DNA from: HGM05232 sp036661515
Lineage (GTDB): Bacteria; Bacteroidota; Bacteroidia; Bacteroidales; Muribaculaceae
Assembly (NCBI GenBank): GCA_036661515.1
Contig: JAVWYO010000017.1
Location: forward strand, 1-30,090
Direction: 5' to 3'
Length of the DNA stretch: 30,090 nt
Shown here: positions 15,736 through 23,871 of the stretch, piece by piece
Layout: every line of letters starts with the position of its first letter
Position numbering within the stretch: the stretch's first letter is position 1
Notes under the pieces: model-generated
Told to the model about the DNA's origin: nothing
The model's input: the letters and a program-made list of their open reading frames with translations, nothing else
Database searches by the model: none
Position numbers and translations under genes: made by a program

Positions 15736-16056
15736 TTATGCAATTACGTCTTTAATCACTACTTCTGTGAAGCATTGGCGGTGGCCATTGCGTTTACGGT
15801 ATCCTTTTCTTCTTTTCTTCTTGAAAACGATAACTCTTTCACCTTTTACGAGGGGACGTTTCACCTCGCAAACTACCTTAGCTCCTTCAACGGTAGGAGC
15901 ACCGACTTTAACGGCACCGTCGGCATCAATTAGAAGCACTTTATCGAAGTCGATAGCATCGCCTTCTTTAGCTTCGTCGCCGAGATAGTGAACATACAAA
16001 AACTTGCCAGCTTCGGCTTTGAATTGTTGTCCCTGAATTTCTACAATAGCGTACAT
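15736..16056 (-). CDS. rplU: 50S ribosomal protein L21
   Basis: 106-residue L21 that binds 23S rRNA. It begins MYAIVEIQGQQFKAEAGKFLYV, and the basic stretch FKKKRRKGYRKRNGHRQ is the family signature. It is the first gene of the rplU-rpmA unit. About 90 bases of leader precede it on the minus strand. Confidence 0.98.
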   Translation of the reverse strand: MYAIVEIQGQQFKAEAGKFLYVHYLGDEAKEGDAIDFDKVLLIDADGAVKVGAPTVEGAKVVCEVKRPLVKGERVIVFKKKRRKGYRKRNGHRQCFTEVVIKDVIA

Positions 16057-16153
16057 CTGTTAATATTATATTTTACAGGTTTCTCCGTGAGGCGGATTAG
16101 ACAGCTATGCCCTATCACTTAATGAGCCTATTCGGAATGAGCGTACAAAATTA
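16057..16153 (-). promoter_or_regulatory. rplU promoter and leader
   Basis: On the minus strand TAATTTTG (16153-16146) fits the -7 element TAnnTTTG. A partial -33 box (CTTG) lies about 20 bases further up. The ~90-base leader contains a short TCCG/CGGA hairpin close to the gene. Ribosomal-protein leaders often bind their own product, but I recognise no known leader family here, so regulation is only a possibility. Confidence 0.4.
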
Positions 16154-16268
16154 CAACTTAAATTCTTATCACGCAAGTACTATATAGAAATTTCATACTA
16201 ATATTATATTTATGATGCTTATAAAACACATTTTAATAGTAATAAGGGGGATAAAGTGTATTTTTGTT

Positions 16269-16315
16269 AGTACTTTTGTACTGTAAACTAAGATTATGCT
16301 TTTTTATCTTAAGAT
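16269..16315 (+). promoter_or_regulatory. argR promoter with palindromes that may be ArgR operators
   Basis: TACTTTTG (16271-16278) matches TAnnTTTG. It is embedded in an inverted repeat, AGTAC-TTTT-GTACT (16269-16282). A second perfect palindrome, ATCTTAAGAT, lies at 16306-16315 just before the argR ATG. Their overlap with the promoter and leader suits autorepression by ArgR, but neither matches the E. coli ARG-box consensus well. Confidence 0.4.
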
Positions 16316-16321
16316 TTAGTT

Positions 16322-16813
16322 ATGAAGAATAAGAAAACGAGACTTCAAGTTATAGTAGAGATAATCGGTAATGACTGCATTGGTAGTCAAGAAGAATTGT
16401 CAATACGACTTGCATCTAAGGGTTATGATGTGACGCAAGCCACTTTGTCGCGCGATCTAAAAATGTTAAAGATCACCAAAGTAGCAACCGACAAGGGAGG
16501 ATATATGTATATAATACCTAATAGCAACAACATAAAAGATGAGATGCTATCAAAGGGGCAAGCTGCTATACACTCTGGTCAGCAATCGGGGTTTGTATCT
16601 ATCAATTTTTCGGGACACATTGCTGTCATAAAAACGCGAAATGGATATGCCAGCGGTCTTGCATATGATATAGATATGAGCAAGATGCCCGAAATCTTAG
16701 GCACTATTCCTGGCGCAGATACAGTATTTGCTGTATTACGTGAAGACGTAACGCAAGACCATGCGTTAAAGATATTTTCAAAATTTCTTCCTATAACAAT
16801 AGAACCAATATAA
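16322..16813 (+). CDS. argR: Arginine repressor ArgR
   Basis: Arginine-responsive DNA-binding regulator of arginine metabolism, 163 residues. The N-terminal winged helix (about 1-75) has SQEELSIRLASKGYDVTQATLSRDLKML, the ArgR recognition region. The C-terminal hexamerisation and arginine-binding domain ends with GTIPGADTVFAVLRED. The usual arginine-binding acidic pair (GDDT in E. coli) here is GADT, with one Asp kept, a variation I would expect in other Bacteroidota. It heads the arginine operon, with the GNAT gene 39 bases downstream, and likely controls that operon and itself. Confidence 0.95.
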   Translation: MKNKKTRLQVIVEIIGNDCIGSQEELSIRLASKGYDVTQATLSRDLKMLKITKVATDKGGYMYIIPNSNNIKDEMLSKGQAAIHSGQQSGFVSINFSGHIAVIKTRNGYASGLAYDIDMSKMPEILGTIPGADTVFAVLREDVTQDHALKIFSKFLPITIEPI

Positions 16814-16852
16814 GTAATATAAACCAACGAGGTAATTTTTTTAAACTGAAAG

Positions 16853-17416
16853 ATGGACGAATCAAAAGAAATTGATATTATTGTAGCAAGCTCCGAATAC
16901 GTGAAGTATGTCGATGAAATTCTCGATACTATAAATCGAGCAGCCAAGGTTCGTGGAACAGGTATAGCAAAACGCTCACCTGAATATGTGAAACAAAAAA
17001 TGATTGAGCGCAAAGCCGTAATAGCTTTATGTAATGGCGAATTTGCAGGCTTTAGCTATATTGAAAGTTGGAGTAACAAGCATTTTGTAGCAAATTCCGG
17101 TCTTATTGTAGCCAACAAGTATCGAGGCATGGGTCTTGCCAAACGAATAAAGCGACGAATTTTTGATTTATCGCGTGAGATGTATCCTGAAGCTAAAATA
17201 TTTAGCCTCACTACAGGAGAAGCGGTAATGAAAATGAACAATGAACTTGGTTATCGTCCCGTAGTATTTACCTCGCTCACCGATGATGATGCCTTTTGGA
17301 AAGGGTGTGAAAGTTGTGTGAACTTTGATATATTACAGCGCAATGGTCGTCGCATGTGCCTATGCACAGGAATGCTTTATGATCCATCAGAGCATAATCA
17401 AGGCGATAATAAATAA
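16853..17416 (+). CDS. GNAT-family acyltransferase, probable N-acylglutamate synthase of arginine synthesis
   Basis: 187-residue GNAT fold protein with the acyl-CoA pyrophosphate loop at NKYRGMGLAKRIKRRIF (about 83-99). The region after MNNELGYRPV carries an unusual Cys-rich tail (KGCESCVNFDIL, GRRMCLCTG). It is unrelated in layout to ArgA or ArgJ. Position between argR and argG, in an operon holding argC and argD but no argA or argJ, points to the first step: acylation of glutamate. Bacteroidota are known to run this pathway with N-succinyl intermediates, so succinyl-CoA may be the donor. A relative in Bacteroides thetaiotaomicron has, I recall, been linked to this step by mutant phenotypes. 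The cysteines could bind a metal, but this is speculation. Confidence 0.75.
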   Translation: MDESKEIDIIVASSEYVKYVDEILDTINRAAKVRGTGIAKRSPEYVKQKMIERKAVIALCNGEFAGFSYIESWSNKHFVANSGLIVANKYRGMGLAKRIKRRIFDLSREMYPEAKIFSLTTGEAVMKMNNELGYRPVVFTSLTDDDAFWKGCESCVNFDILQRNGRRMCLCTGMLYDPSEHNQGDNK

Positions 17417-17458
17417 TTTTTCAATCACAAAAAATAAAATAACTCATATATATATATT

Positions 17459-18664
17459 ATGGAAAAGGAAAAAGTTGTATTAGCGTTTAGTGGAGGTCTT
17501 GACACATCTTTCTGCGTGAAATATTTGACTGAGGATTGCGGATATGAAGTGTATACTGCTCTTGCAAATACAGGAGGATTTAGTGCTAAAGAATTAGAGA
17601 ATGTTGAAAAGCGTGCTTATCTTCTTGGAGCCAAAGGTCATGTTTCACTTGACATCACGCATGAATACTACGAAAAGAGTATTAAATATATGATATTTGG
17701 CAATATCCTTCGCAATGGCACTTATCCTATTTCAGTAAGTTCTGAGCGTATCTTTCAAGCAATAGCCATTATAAATTATGCAAAGTCTATCGGAGCAAAA
17801 TATGTAGCGCATGGTAGCACAGGTGCTGGTAACGACCAAGTGAGATTTGACCTAACATTTCAAATCCTTGCGCCAGAAATAAAGATTATCACACCTACTC
17901 GCGACATGACGCTTACTCGTGAATACGAAATTGAATATTTGAAGAAACATGGTTATGAAGCCGACTTCAAGAAGATGGAGTATTCTATTAATAAAGGTCT
18001 TTGGGGAACAAGCATTGGGGGAAAAGAGACGCTACGCAGTAATGAAACTCTTCCCGAAGAAGCGTACCCAACTCAAATGACAGCAACAAAAGATACACGC
18101 ATCACCATAGAATTTGAACAAGGTGAGATAGTGGGTATCAATGGAAAACGTATTGATGACAAGGTTGTTGCTATTCAACAGCTTGAAGATATAATAAATC
18201 CTTATGCCATTGGTAGAGACATGCACATAGGCGATACTATTATTGGTATTAAAGGACGCGTAGGATTTGAAGCAGGCGCTCCAATTCTCATTATTGCAGC
18301 ACACAAGATGCTCGAAAAGCATACTCTCACAAAGTGGCAACAATATTGGAAAGAGCAACTTGGCACATGGTATGGAATGTTTCTTCACGAAGCTCAATAT
18401 CTTGAACCAGTGATGCGCAACATTGAACAATTCTTACAATCGTCACAAGAAAATGTAACAGGAAGTGTGATTATAGAGCTAAAGCCCTATCGCTACACTC
18501 TCGTTGGCGTTGACAGCGACTTCGACCTTATGAAGACCGACTTTGGTGAATATGGCGAAGTGAATAAGGCATGGAGTGCCGATGATGTGAAAGGCTTCAC
18601 CAAGATTTTAGCAAATCAAATGAAGATTTATCATAATAATCAAGAAAAGAATAAAAAGAAATAG
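17459..18664 (+). CDS. argG: Argininosuccinate synthase
   Basis: Joins citrulline and aspartate using ATP to form argininosuccinate, the penultimate step of arginine synthesis. It has 401 residues. The N-type ATP pyrophosphatase P-loop AFSGGLDTS is at 9-17, and HGSTGAGNDQVRFD is the second nucleotide and substrate motif. The C-terminal part supplies the tetramer region. The start ATG at 17459 follows an AT-only stretch. The C-terminus is lysine-rich. It lies between the GNAT gene and argC in one operon; argH is not in the window. Confidence 0.96.
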   Translation: MEKEKVVLAFSGGLDTSFCVKYLTEDCGYEVYTALANTGGFSAKELENVEKRAYLLGAKGHVSLDITHEYYEKSIKYMIFGNILRNGTYPISVSSERIFQAIAIINYAKSIGAKYVAHGSTGAGNDQVRFDLTFQILAPEIKIITPTRDMTLTREYEIEYLKKHGYEADFKKMEYSINKGLWGTSIGGKETLRSNETLPEEAYPTQMTATKDTRITIEFEQGEIVGINGKRIDDKVVAIQQLEDIINPYAIGRDMHIGDTIIGIKGRVGFEAGAPILIIAAHKMLEKHTLTKWQQYWKEQLGTWYGMFLHEAQYLEPVMRNIEQFLQSSQENVTGSVIIELKPYRYTLVGVDSDFDLMKTDFGEYGEVNKAWSADDVKGFTKILANQMKIYHNNQEKNKKK

Positions 18665-18691
18665 CTTTGGTGCTAACTAAATAATTTTGAG

Positions 18692-19660
18692 ATGATTAAA
18701 GCAGGGATTATTGGCGGTGCTGGATACACGGCAGGTGAATTAATAAGACTATTGTTGAATCACCCCGATGTAGAAATTTGCTGGGTTAATAGTAGTAGTA
18801 ATGCAGGAAACTGTGTTGCAGATATTCATAAAGGATTAATCGGAGATACCGAACTTGTGTTTACGTCCGAAACTCCATTTGATGAAATAGATGTACTCTT
18901 TTGCTGCACTCCACATGGCGAGACTCGCAAGTTTATGGACGCTAATATCGTGCCCGATGAACTAAAAATCATAGATTTATCAACCGATTATCGTCATGAA
19001 GATGATTCTCACGACTTCATCTACGGCCTTCCAGAACTTAATCGCAAACGCATCGTTCGTGGCAAGCATATTGCTAATCCTGGTTGTTTTGCCACAGCAA
19101 TACAACTTGCGTTATTACCATTAGCTAAGAATCTGCTGTTAAATAGTGATATTCACGTTAACGCTATAACAGGAAGTACTGGTGCCGGTGTTAAGCCTTC
19201 GGCCACTACACATTACTCTTGGCGCAACGATAATGTATCGATATATAAGCCATTTAAGCATCAGCATCTCGATGAGATACGACAATCTTTGACACAATTA
19301 CAAAGTAGCTTTAAGTCGGAGATAAATTTTATCCCTGTGCGCGGGTGCTTTGCTCGTGGAATATTTGCCACAGCTTATTTAGACTGCCCAATAGAACTTG
19401 ATGAAGTGAAAAGACTTTATAACGATTATTACTCCGACCACAACTTCACATTTGTTGTTGATAAAATGCCCGATTTAAAAGATGTAGTCAATACCAATAA
19501 ATGTATCATTTATCTTACAAAAGAGGATAACAAATTGCTCATTGTATCGGTAATCGACAATCTTATAAAGGGAGCATCAGGTCAAGCAGTACATAATATG
19601 AACTTAATATTTGGGTTGCACGAAAAGGTAGGATTATCATTAAAATCATCAGCCTTTTAG
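18692..19660 (+). CDS. argC: N-acyl-gamma-glutamyl-phosphate reductase ArgC
   Basis: NADPH-dependent reductase that converts N-acylglutamyl phosphate to the semialdehyde. It has 322 residues. The Rossmann motif GIIGGAGYTAGELIRLL is at the N-terminus. The catalytic cysteine is Cys132 in NPGCFAT. The later GSTGAGVKPS and FIPVRGCFARGIF segments are typical. The acyl group may be succinyl and not acetyl in this lineage. It is 27 bases after argG and 36 bases before the argD start. Confidence 0.95.
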   Translation: MIKAGIIGGAGYTAGELIRLLLNHPDVEICWVNSSSNAGNCVADIHKGLIGDTELVFTSETPFDEIDVLFCCTPHGETRKFMDANIVPDELKIIDLSTDYRHEDDSHDFIYGLPELNRKRIVRGKHIANPGCFATAIQLALLPLAKNLLLNSDIHVNAITGSTGAGVKPSATTHYSWRNDNVSIYKPFKHQHLDEIRQSLTQLQSSFKSEINFIPVRGCFARGIFATAYLDCPIELDEVKRLYNDYYSDHNFTFVVDKMPDLKDVVNTNKCIIYLTKEDNKLLIVSVIDNLIKGASGQAVHNMNLIFGLHEKVGLSLKSSAF

Positions 19661-19696
19661 GAGTAACCATAACTCGCAAAAAAATTGCATAAAGAG

Positions 19697-20818
19697 ATGA
19701 AATTATTTGACGTATATCCATTATTTGACATAGAAATAGTAAAAGGTAAAGGGTGTTATACCTACGATGCTAACGGCACCGAATATATTGACCTTTACGG
19801 AGGGCATGCCGTGATTTCGATAGGACACTCCCACCCTCACTATCTAAAAACGCTAAGAGAGCAATCAGAGAATCTTGTGTTTTATTCAAATTCTGTGATA
19901 AATTCGCTACAACAAAAATTTGCCGACAAGCTGGGTAAAATATCGGGATATGATGACTATCAATTATTCCTAATAAACTCAGGAGCTGAAGCAAATGAAA
20001 ATGCGCTAAAACTCGCATCATTTCACACAGGCAAAAAGCGTGTCATAGCATTTGGTAAAGCATTTCATGGTCGCACATCACTGGCTGTTGAAGCTACCGA
20101 TAATGCAAAAATTGTGGCACCGATTAACGCAAATGGTCACGTAACATTTGTAGCTCTAAATGATATTTCGGCAGTCCACAATGAGTTGTCCAAAGGCGAT
20201 GTTTGTGCAGTTATAATCGAAGGCATTCAAGGAGTTGGGGGTGTTCAAGTTCCCTCAGCCGATTTTCTTCAAGCACTTCGCGCTGAATGCGATAATAGTG
20301 GTGCAGTTCTAATCCTTGATGAAATACAATCGGGATATGGGCGTTCAGGGAAATTCTTTGCTCATCAACATGCAGATATTCGCCCCGACATCATAACTAT
20401 GGCTAAAGGTATTGCTAACGGATTTCCAATGGCAGGAATACTTATCAATCCAAAGTTTAAGCCCGTTTATGGCATGCTTGGTACTACTTTTGGCGGTAAC
20501 CATCTTGCCTGTGCAGCAGCAATTGCCGTCCTTGATGTGTTTGAGAAAGAGAATATTATTGAAAATGCCAAAAGCACTGGGGCTTATTTAATTTCGGAAT
20601 TAAAGAAATTGCATGGAATAAAAGAAGTGCGTGGCGTAGGGCTTATGATAGGACTTGAATTTGAACAACCAGCAAAAGATATTCGTTTACGATTACTCAA
20701 CGAGCAGCATGTATTTACAGGAGCATCAGGGACAAACGTTATTAGACTTCTTCCTCCGCTTGTTCTCACATGCGACATCGTTGATGAATTTATTTCACGC
20801 CTTAAAAAAGTTATATAA
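19697..20818 (+). CDS. argD: Acetylornithine/succinylornithine aminotransferase ArgD
   Basis: Class III PLP aminotransferase that forms N-acylornithine from the semialdehyde using glutamate. With ATG 19697 it has 373 residues. An upstream TTG at 19685 would add four residues and is less likely. Visible motifs are DLYGGHAVISIGHSHP, NSGAEANENALKLA (phosphate binding), LILDEIQSGYGRSG (cofactor Asp) and MAKGIANGFPMAG, with the Schiff-base Lys237. TTFGGNHLACAAA follows. The stop codon overlaps the proC start (TAATG), so translation is coupled. Confidence 0.94.
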   Translation: MKLFDVYPLFDIEIVKGKGCYTYDANGTEYIDLYGGHAVISIGHSHPHYLKTLREQSENLVFYSNSVINSLQQKFADKLGKISGYDDYQLFLINSGAEANENALKLASFHTGKKRVIAFGKAFHGRTSLAVEATDNAKIVAPINANGHVTFVALNDISAVHNELSKGDVCAVIIEGIQGVGGVQVPSADFLQALRAECDNSGAVLILDEIQSGYGRSGKFFAHQHADIRPDIITMAKGIANGFPMAGILINPKFKPVYGMLGTTFGGNHLACAAAIAVLDVFEKENIIENAKSTGAYLISELKKLHGIKEVRGVGLMIGLEFEQPAKDIRLRLLNEQHVFTGASGTNVIRLLPPLVLTCDIVDEFISRLKKVI

Positions 20819-21609
20819 TGAAAATAGGGATAATTGGTGCAGGAAATATGGGCGGAGCTATTGCTCGTGGTCTCGCCAGCAGTAGCATTATTAATGCTAC
20901 CGACATCACAGTGTGTAGTCCGAATAGCCACAAAGAATTAGATGCTTTGACAGCATTCAATCCAGCAATTAATGTATCGACCGATAATGCAAAGGCTATT
21001 TATCACACCGATTTGATATTGGTTGCGGTGAAACCATGGCTTCTTGATTCGGTGCTTGAGCCATTAATTCCTAAAATAGATTATAAAAAACAAGCAATTA
21101 TATCAATTGTTGCAGGCTTCACTCTCGACCATCTTGCCAATCTTGCGAAAGATTATACTAATAGTCCCGTCGTATTTCGCTTAATTCCTAACACAGCTAT
21201 TGCCGTACGACAAAGCATGACATTTATTGCTGCAAAAAATGCGACACAAGCACAGATTGACGCAGTGAAAAAGATATTTGACACATTAGGAAAATCAATG
21301 ATTGTCGAAGAACGTTTAATGAGTGGAGGTACAGCCCTTGCATCGTGTGGCATCGCCTATGTGATGCGCTATATTCGTGCTGCATCAGAGGGTGGCGTGG
21401 AACTTGGCTTTTATGCTAATCAATCCAAAGAAATAATTATGCAAACAATGCTTGGAGCAGTAGAACTATTAGAAGCGACTGGGAATAATCCAGAAGTTGA
21501 AATAGACAAAGTTACTACTCCGGGAGGCATCACAATAAAGGGACTAAATGCAATGGAAGCCAACGGATTTACGACGGCTGTTATTGAAGGTCTAAAGGCA
21601 TCTAAATAA
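20818..21609 (+). CDS. proC: Pyrroline-5-carboxylate reductase
   Basis: NAD(P)H-dependent enzyme of the last proline step, reducing 1-pyrroline-5-carboxylate. It has 263 residues. The Rossmann motif GIIGAGNMGGAIARGL is N-terminal, FRLIPNTAIAVRQSM is in the middle, and the C-terminal substrate-binding block VTTPGGITIKGLNAME is intact. It overlaps argD by one base. Placing proC in the arginine operon links the two glutamate-derived branches under one transcript and probably under ArgR. Confidence 0.95.
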   Translation: MKIGIIGAGNMGGAIARGLASSSIINATDITVCSPNSHKELDALTAFNPAINVSTDNAKAIYHTDLILVAVKPWLLDSVLEPLIPKIDYKKQAIISIVAGFTLDHLANLAKDYTNSPVVFRLIPNTAIAVRQSMTFIAAKNATQAQIDAVKKIFDTLGKSMIVEERLMSGGTALASCGIAYVMRYIRAASEGGVELGFYANQSKEIIMQTMLGAVELLEATGNNPEVEIDKVTTPGGITIKGLNAMEANGFTTAVIEGLKASK

Positions 21610-21625
21610 ATTAGCTGTTTTAATC

Positions 21626-21967
21626 ATGGCAGTAAATAAAGTTATCCTTATTGGAAATGTGGGAAAAGACCCCGATGTTAGATACACCGAGCCAGGCAAA
21701 GCCATAGCGTCGTTTTCCCTTGCAACCTCAGAGCGAGCATATACAACCGCGACAGGGGCGCAAATACCCGAAAAGACAGAGTGGCACAATATTGTGATGT
21801 GGGGTAAAAATGCTGAGATGGCAGAAAAATATATTCGCAAAGGAGCTCAGCTATACATTGAAGGTAAAATACGCACGCGAGTGTGGGAAGATAAGAACCA
21901 AATCAAGCGATATGTCACTGAGATATACGTCGATACATTTGACTTTCTCGGTCGCAAATCGGATTAA
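21626..21967 (+). CDS. ssb: Short single-stranded DNA-binding protein lacking the acidic C-terminal tail
   Basis: 113-residue OB-fold protein. NKVILIGNVGKDPDVRYT, ASFSLATSERAY, EWHNIVMWGKNAEMAEKYIRKGAQLYIEGKI and the WEDKNQIKRYVTEIYVD strand are diagnostic of bacterial SSB. It ends FDFLGRKSD right after the OB fold, with no glycine/proline-rich linker and no DDDIPF-type tip, which recruits partner proteins in full-length SSB. It is therefore either a specialised paralogue or a naturally tail-less SSB. It lies 16 bases after proC, so it may share that transcript. Whether this is the cell's main SSB cannot be judged from the window. Confidence 0.88.
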   Translation: MAVNKVILIGNVGKDPDVRYTEPGKAIASFSLATSERAYTTATGAQIPEKTEWHNIVMWGKNAEMAEKYIRKGAQLYIEGKIRTRVWEDKNQIKRYVTEIYVDTFDFLGRKSD

Positions 21968-21997
21968 GGACAACGCGCAGTAATCGTTTTTAGCGTC

Positions 21998-22107
21998 TTA
22001 TCACTTGTCAATAACTTGGAGTTATTAACAAAAAGTGCGACTTATCAACATTTAACGTAATTTCTATTAGAAAGATAGCGTTGTATGGCGTAAATGTAAT
22101 TCCTTTG
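21998..22107 (+). promoter_or_regulatory. parAB upstream region with a 12-bp inverted repeat and DnaA-box-like nonamers
   Basis: Arms TTGTCAATAACT (22005-22016) and AGTTATTAACAA (22020-22031) pair over 11 of 12 positions around a 3-base spacer. Three TTATnnnnn nonamers, TTATCACTT (21998), TTATTAACA (22022) and TTATCAACA (22042), resemble DnaA boxes with one or more mismatches. A weak -7-like TTCCTTTG lies at 22100-22107, 28 bases before parA. This may be an operator or replication-linked control site; none of it is certain. Confidence 0.35.
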
Positions 22108-22134
22108 CAAAGTAAATAATTTGATATTAGATAT

Positions 22135-22905
22135 ATGGGTAAAATTATTGCAATTGCAAATCAAAAGGGAGGCGTAGGGAAAACCACTACGGCAATTAAT
22201 CTTGCAGCATCACTTGCTATGGAAAGTAAAAAAGTACTTCTTATAGACTGTGACCCACAAGCAAACGCAACTTCGGGACTCGGTATTGACCCAAAAGTTA
22301 TGACTTCATCGATATATGAATGCCTTGTTGATGACTATCCATTACATGGCGCAGAAGTGGCAACGTGCGTTAAAGGTCTTGACCTTATAGGTTCCAGAAT
22401 AGACTTGGTTGGTGCTGAATTAGAATTGATTAATAAAGCCGATAGAGAACGTATTCTTAGTCGCCAATTAGACTCAGTCAAAGAAAATTATGATTTTATT
22501 CTTATCGACTGTTCTCCATCATTAGGACTTATTACCGTTAATGCCCTCACAGCAGCCAATTCTGTGATAATTCCAGTACAAGCCGAATATTTTGCACTCG
22601 AAGGTATTAGCAAGCTACTAAATACGATACGCATAATTAAGTCAAAACTAAATCCGGCACTCGAAATCGAAGGCTTTTTATTGACAATGTATGATGCTCG
22701 CTTGCGTCTTGCTAATCAAATTTATGAAGAGCTAAAAACGCACTTCGGCGAAATGGTATTTAATACAGTAATTCCACGTAATATAAAGCTCAGCGAAGCA
22801 CCCAGTCATGGACTTCCGGTGATAATATATGATGTAGAAAGTCGTGGCTCTATTAGTCACGTACAATTAGCTAAAGAGCTAATAAGTAAAAATAGAACAA
22901 AATAA
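22135..22905 (+). CDS. parA: Chromosome-partitioning ATPase ParA (Soj)
   Basis: Deviant Walker-type ATPase that acts on nucleoid DNA to move ParB-bound origins. It has 256 residues, the short chromosomal form with no N-terminal HTH. KGGVGKTT at 11-18 carries the deviant Walker lysine. LIDCDPQANATSGLG and DFILIDCSPSLGLIT are the other nucleotide motifs. Followed 23 bases later by parB. Confidence 0.95.
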   Translation: MGKIIAIANQKGGVGKTTTAINLAASLAMESKKVLLIDCDPQANATSGLGIDPKVMTSSIYECLVDDYPLHGAEVATCVKGLDLIGSRIDLVGAELELINKADRERILSRQLDSVKENYDFILIDCSPSLGLITVNALTAANSVIIPVQAEYFALEGISKLLNTIRIIKSKLNPALEIEGFLLTMYDARLRLANQIYEELKTHFGEMVFNTVIPRNIKLSEAPSHGLPVIIYDVESRGSISHVQLAKELISKNRTK

Positions 22906-22928
22906 CAAATATAAAAACAGACCCGAAT

Positions 22929-23816
22929 ATGTCATTAAAACGTAATGCACTTGGTAGAGGTCTTGACTCTCTTATATCGATGGACGATATTCAGACGAAC
23001 GGTTCCTCGGCAATAAATGAAATAGAAATTTCATCTATTTCACCTAACCCCGACCAGCCCCGTATCTCGTTCGACGAATCGGCACTTGAAGAATTAGCAA
23101 GTTCAATTCGCGAGCTTGGAATCATTCAGCCATTAACCCTACGCAAAGTAGCCAATAATTCTTACCAAATTATATCTGGAGAACGACGTTATCGTGCGGC
23201 AAAACTTGCGGGACTTACTTCTATTCCAGCATATATTCGCACCGCAAATGATAGCGAACTCACAGAAATGGCGCTCATTGAAAATATTCAGCGTGAAGAT
23301 CTTAATGCGATAGAAATAGCTCTTACATTTAAGAAGTTAATAGAACAATATAGCCTCACACAAGAGCGGTTGAGCGAACGCATAGGGAAAAAGCGCGCAA
23401 CGATTGCAAATTTTCTTCGACTACTAAAACTACCTGCTGAGGTTCAACTTGGATTACGCGATAAAGCGGTTGACATGGGTCATGCTCGCGCTTTACTCGT
23501 TATTGAGAAACCTTCATTACAGTTAAAACTTTATAATGAAATTCTTAAAAAAGGCTTATCAGTTCGTCAAGTAGAAGAGCTTGCAAAAGAATATCAATCA
23601 CGATTAGAATTAGGCGACGAGCCAAAGAGCCCAGCTAATCACTTGAATACTAAGGAATATGATATATTAAAGAAACATCTTTCTAACACATTTAAGAGCA
23701 CAGTGCAATTTTCATGCAACAATAGCGGTAAAGGAAAAATAACCTTTCCTTTTAAAGATGAGGTGGAATTAGAGAGATTAATTAGTATCTTTGACCGATT
23801 AAAGGTGAACGATTAA
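22929..23816 (+). CDS. parB: Chromosome-partitioning protein ParB (Spo0J)
   Basis: CTP-dependent parS-binding clamp, 295 residues. N-terminal RNALGRGLDSLI is the conserved ParA-contacting start. QPRISFDESALEELASSIRELGIIQPL and GERRYRAAKLAG make the CTP-binding box. The HTH region SERIGKKRATIANFLRLLKLP follows. The C-terminal dimerisation part is less typical (KSTVQFSCNNSGKGKITFPF). I found no consensus parS site in the window. A weak hairpin (23805-23826) sits at the stop codon without a T-run. Confidence 0.95.
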   Translation: MSLKRNALGRGLDSLISMDDIQTNGSSAINEIEISSISPNPDQPRISFDESALEELASSIRELGIIQPLTLRKVANNSYQIISGERRYRAAKLAGLTSIPAYIRTANDSELTEMALIENIQREDLNAIEIALTFKKLIEQYSLTQERLSERIGKKRATIANFLRLLKLPAEVQLGLRDKAVDMGHARALLVIEKPSLQLKLYNEILKKGLSVRQVEELAKEYQSRLELGDEPKSPANHLNTKEYDILKKHLSNTFKSTVQFSCNNSGKGKITFPFKDEVELERLISIFDRLKVND

Positions 23817-23871
23817 CATCGTCCACTACTAAATGATACGTAAAATATAGGTGATATTAGATAATAACACA

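Noticed and set aside
22906..23850. Search for a parS site around parAB
   Set aside because: No GTTTCACGTGAAAC-like palindrome was found; the 23805-23826 hairpin at the parB stop has a different sequence and no T-run.
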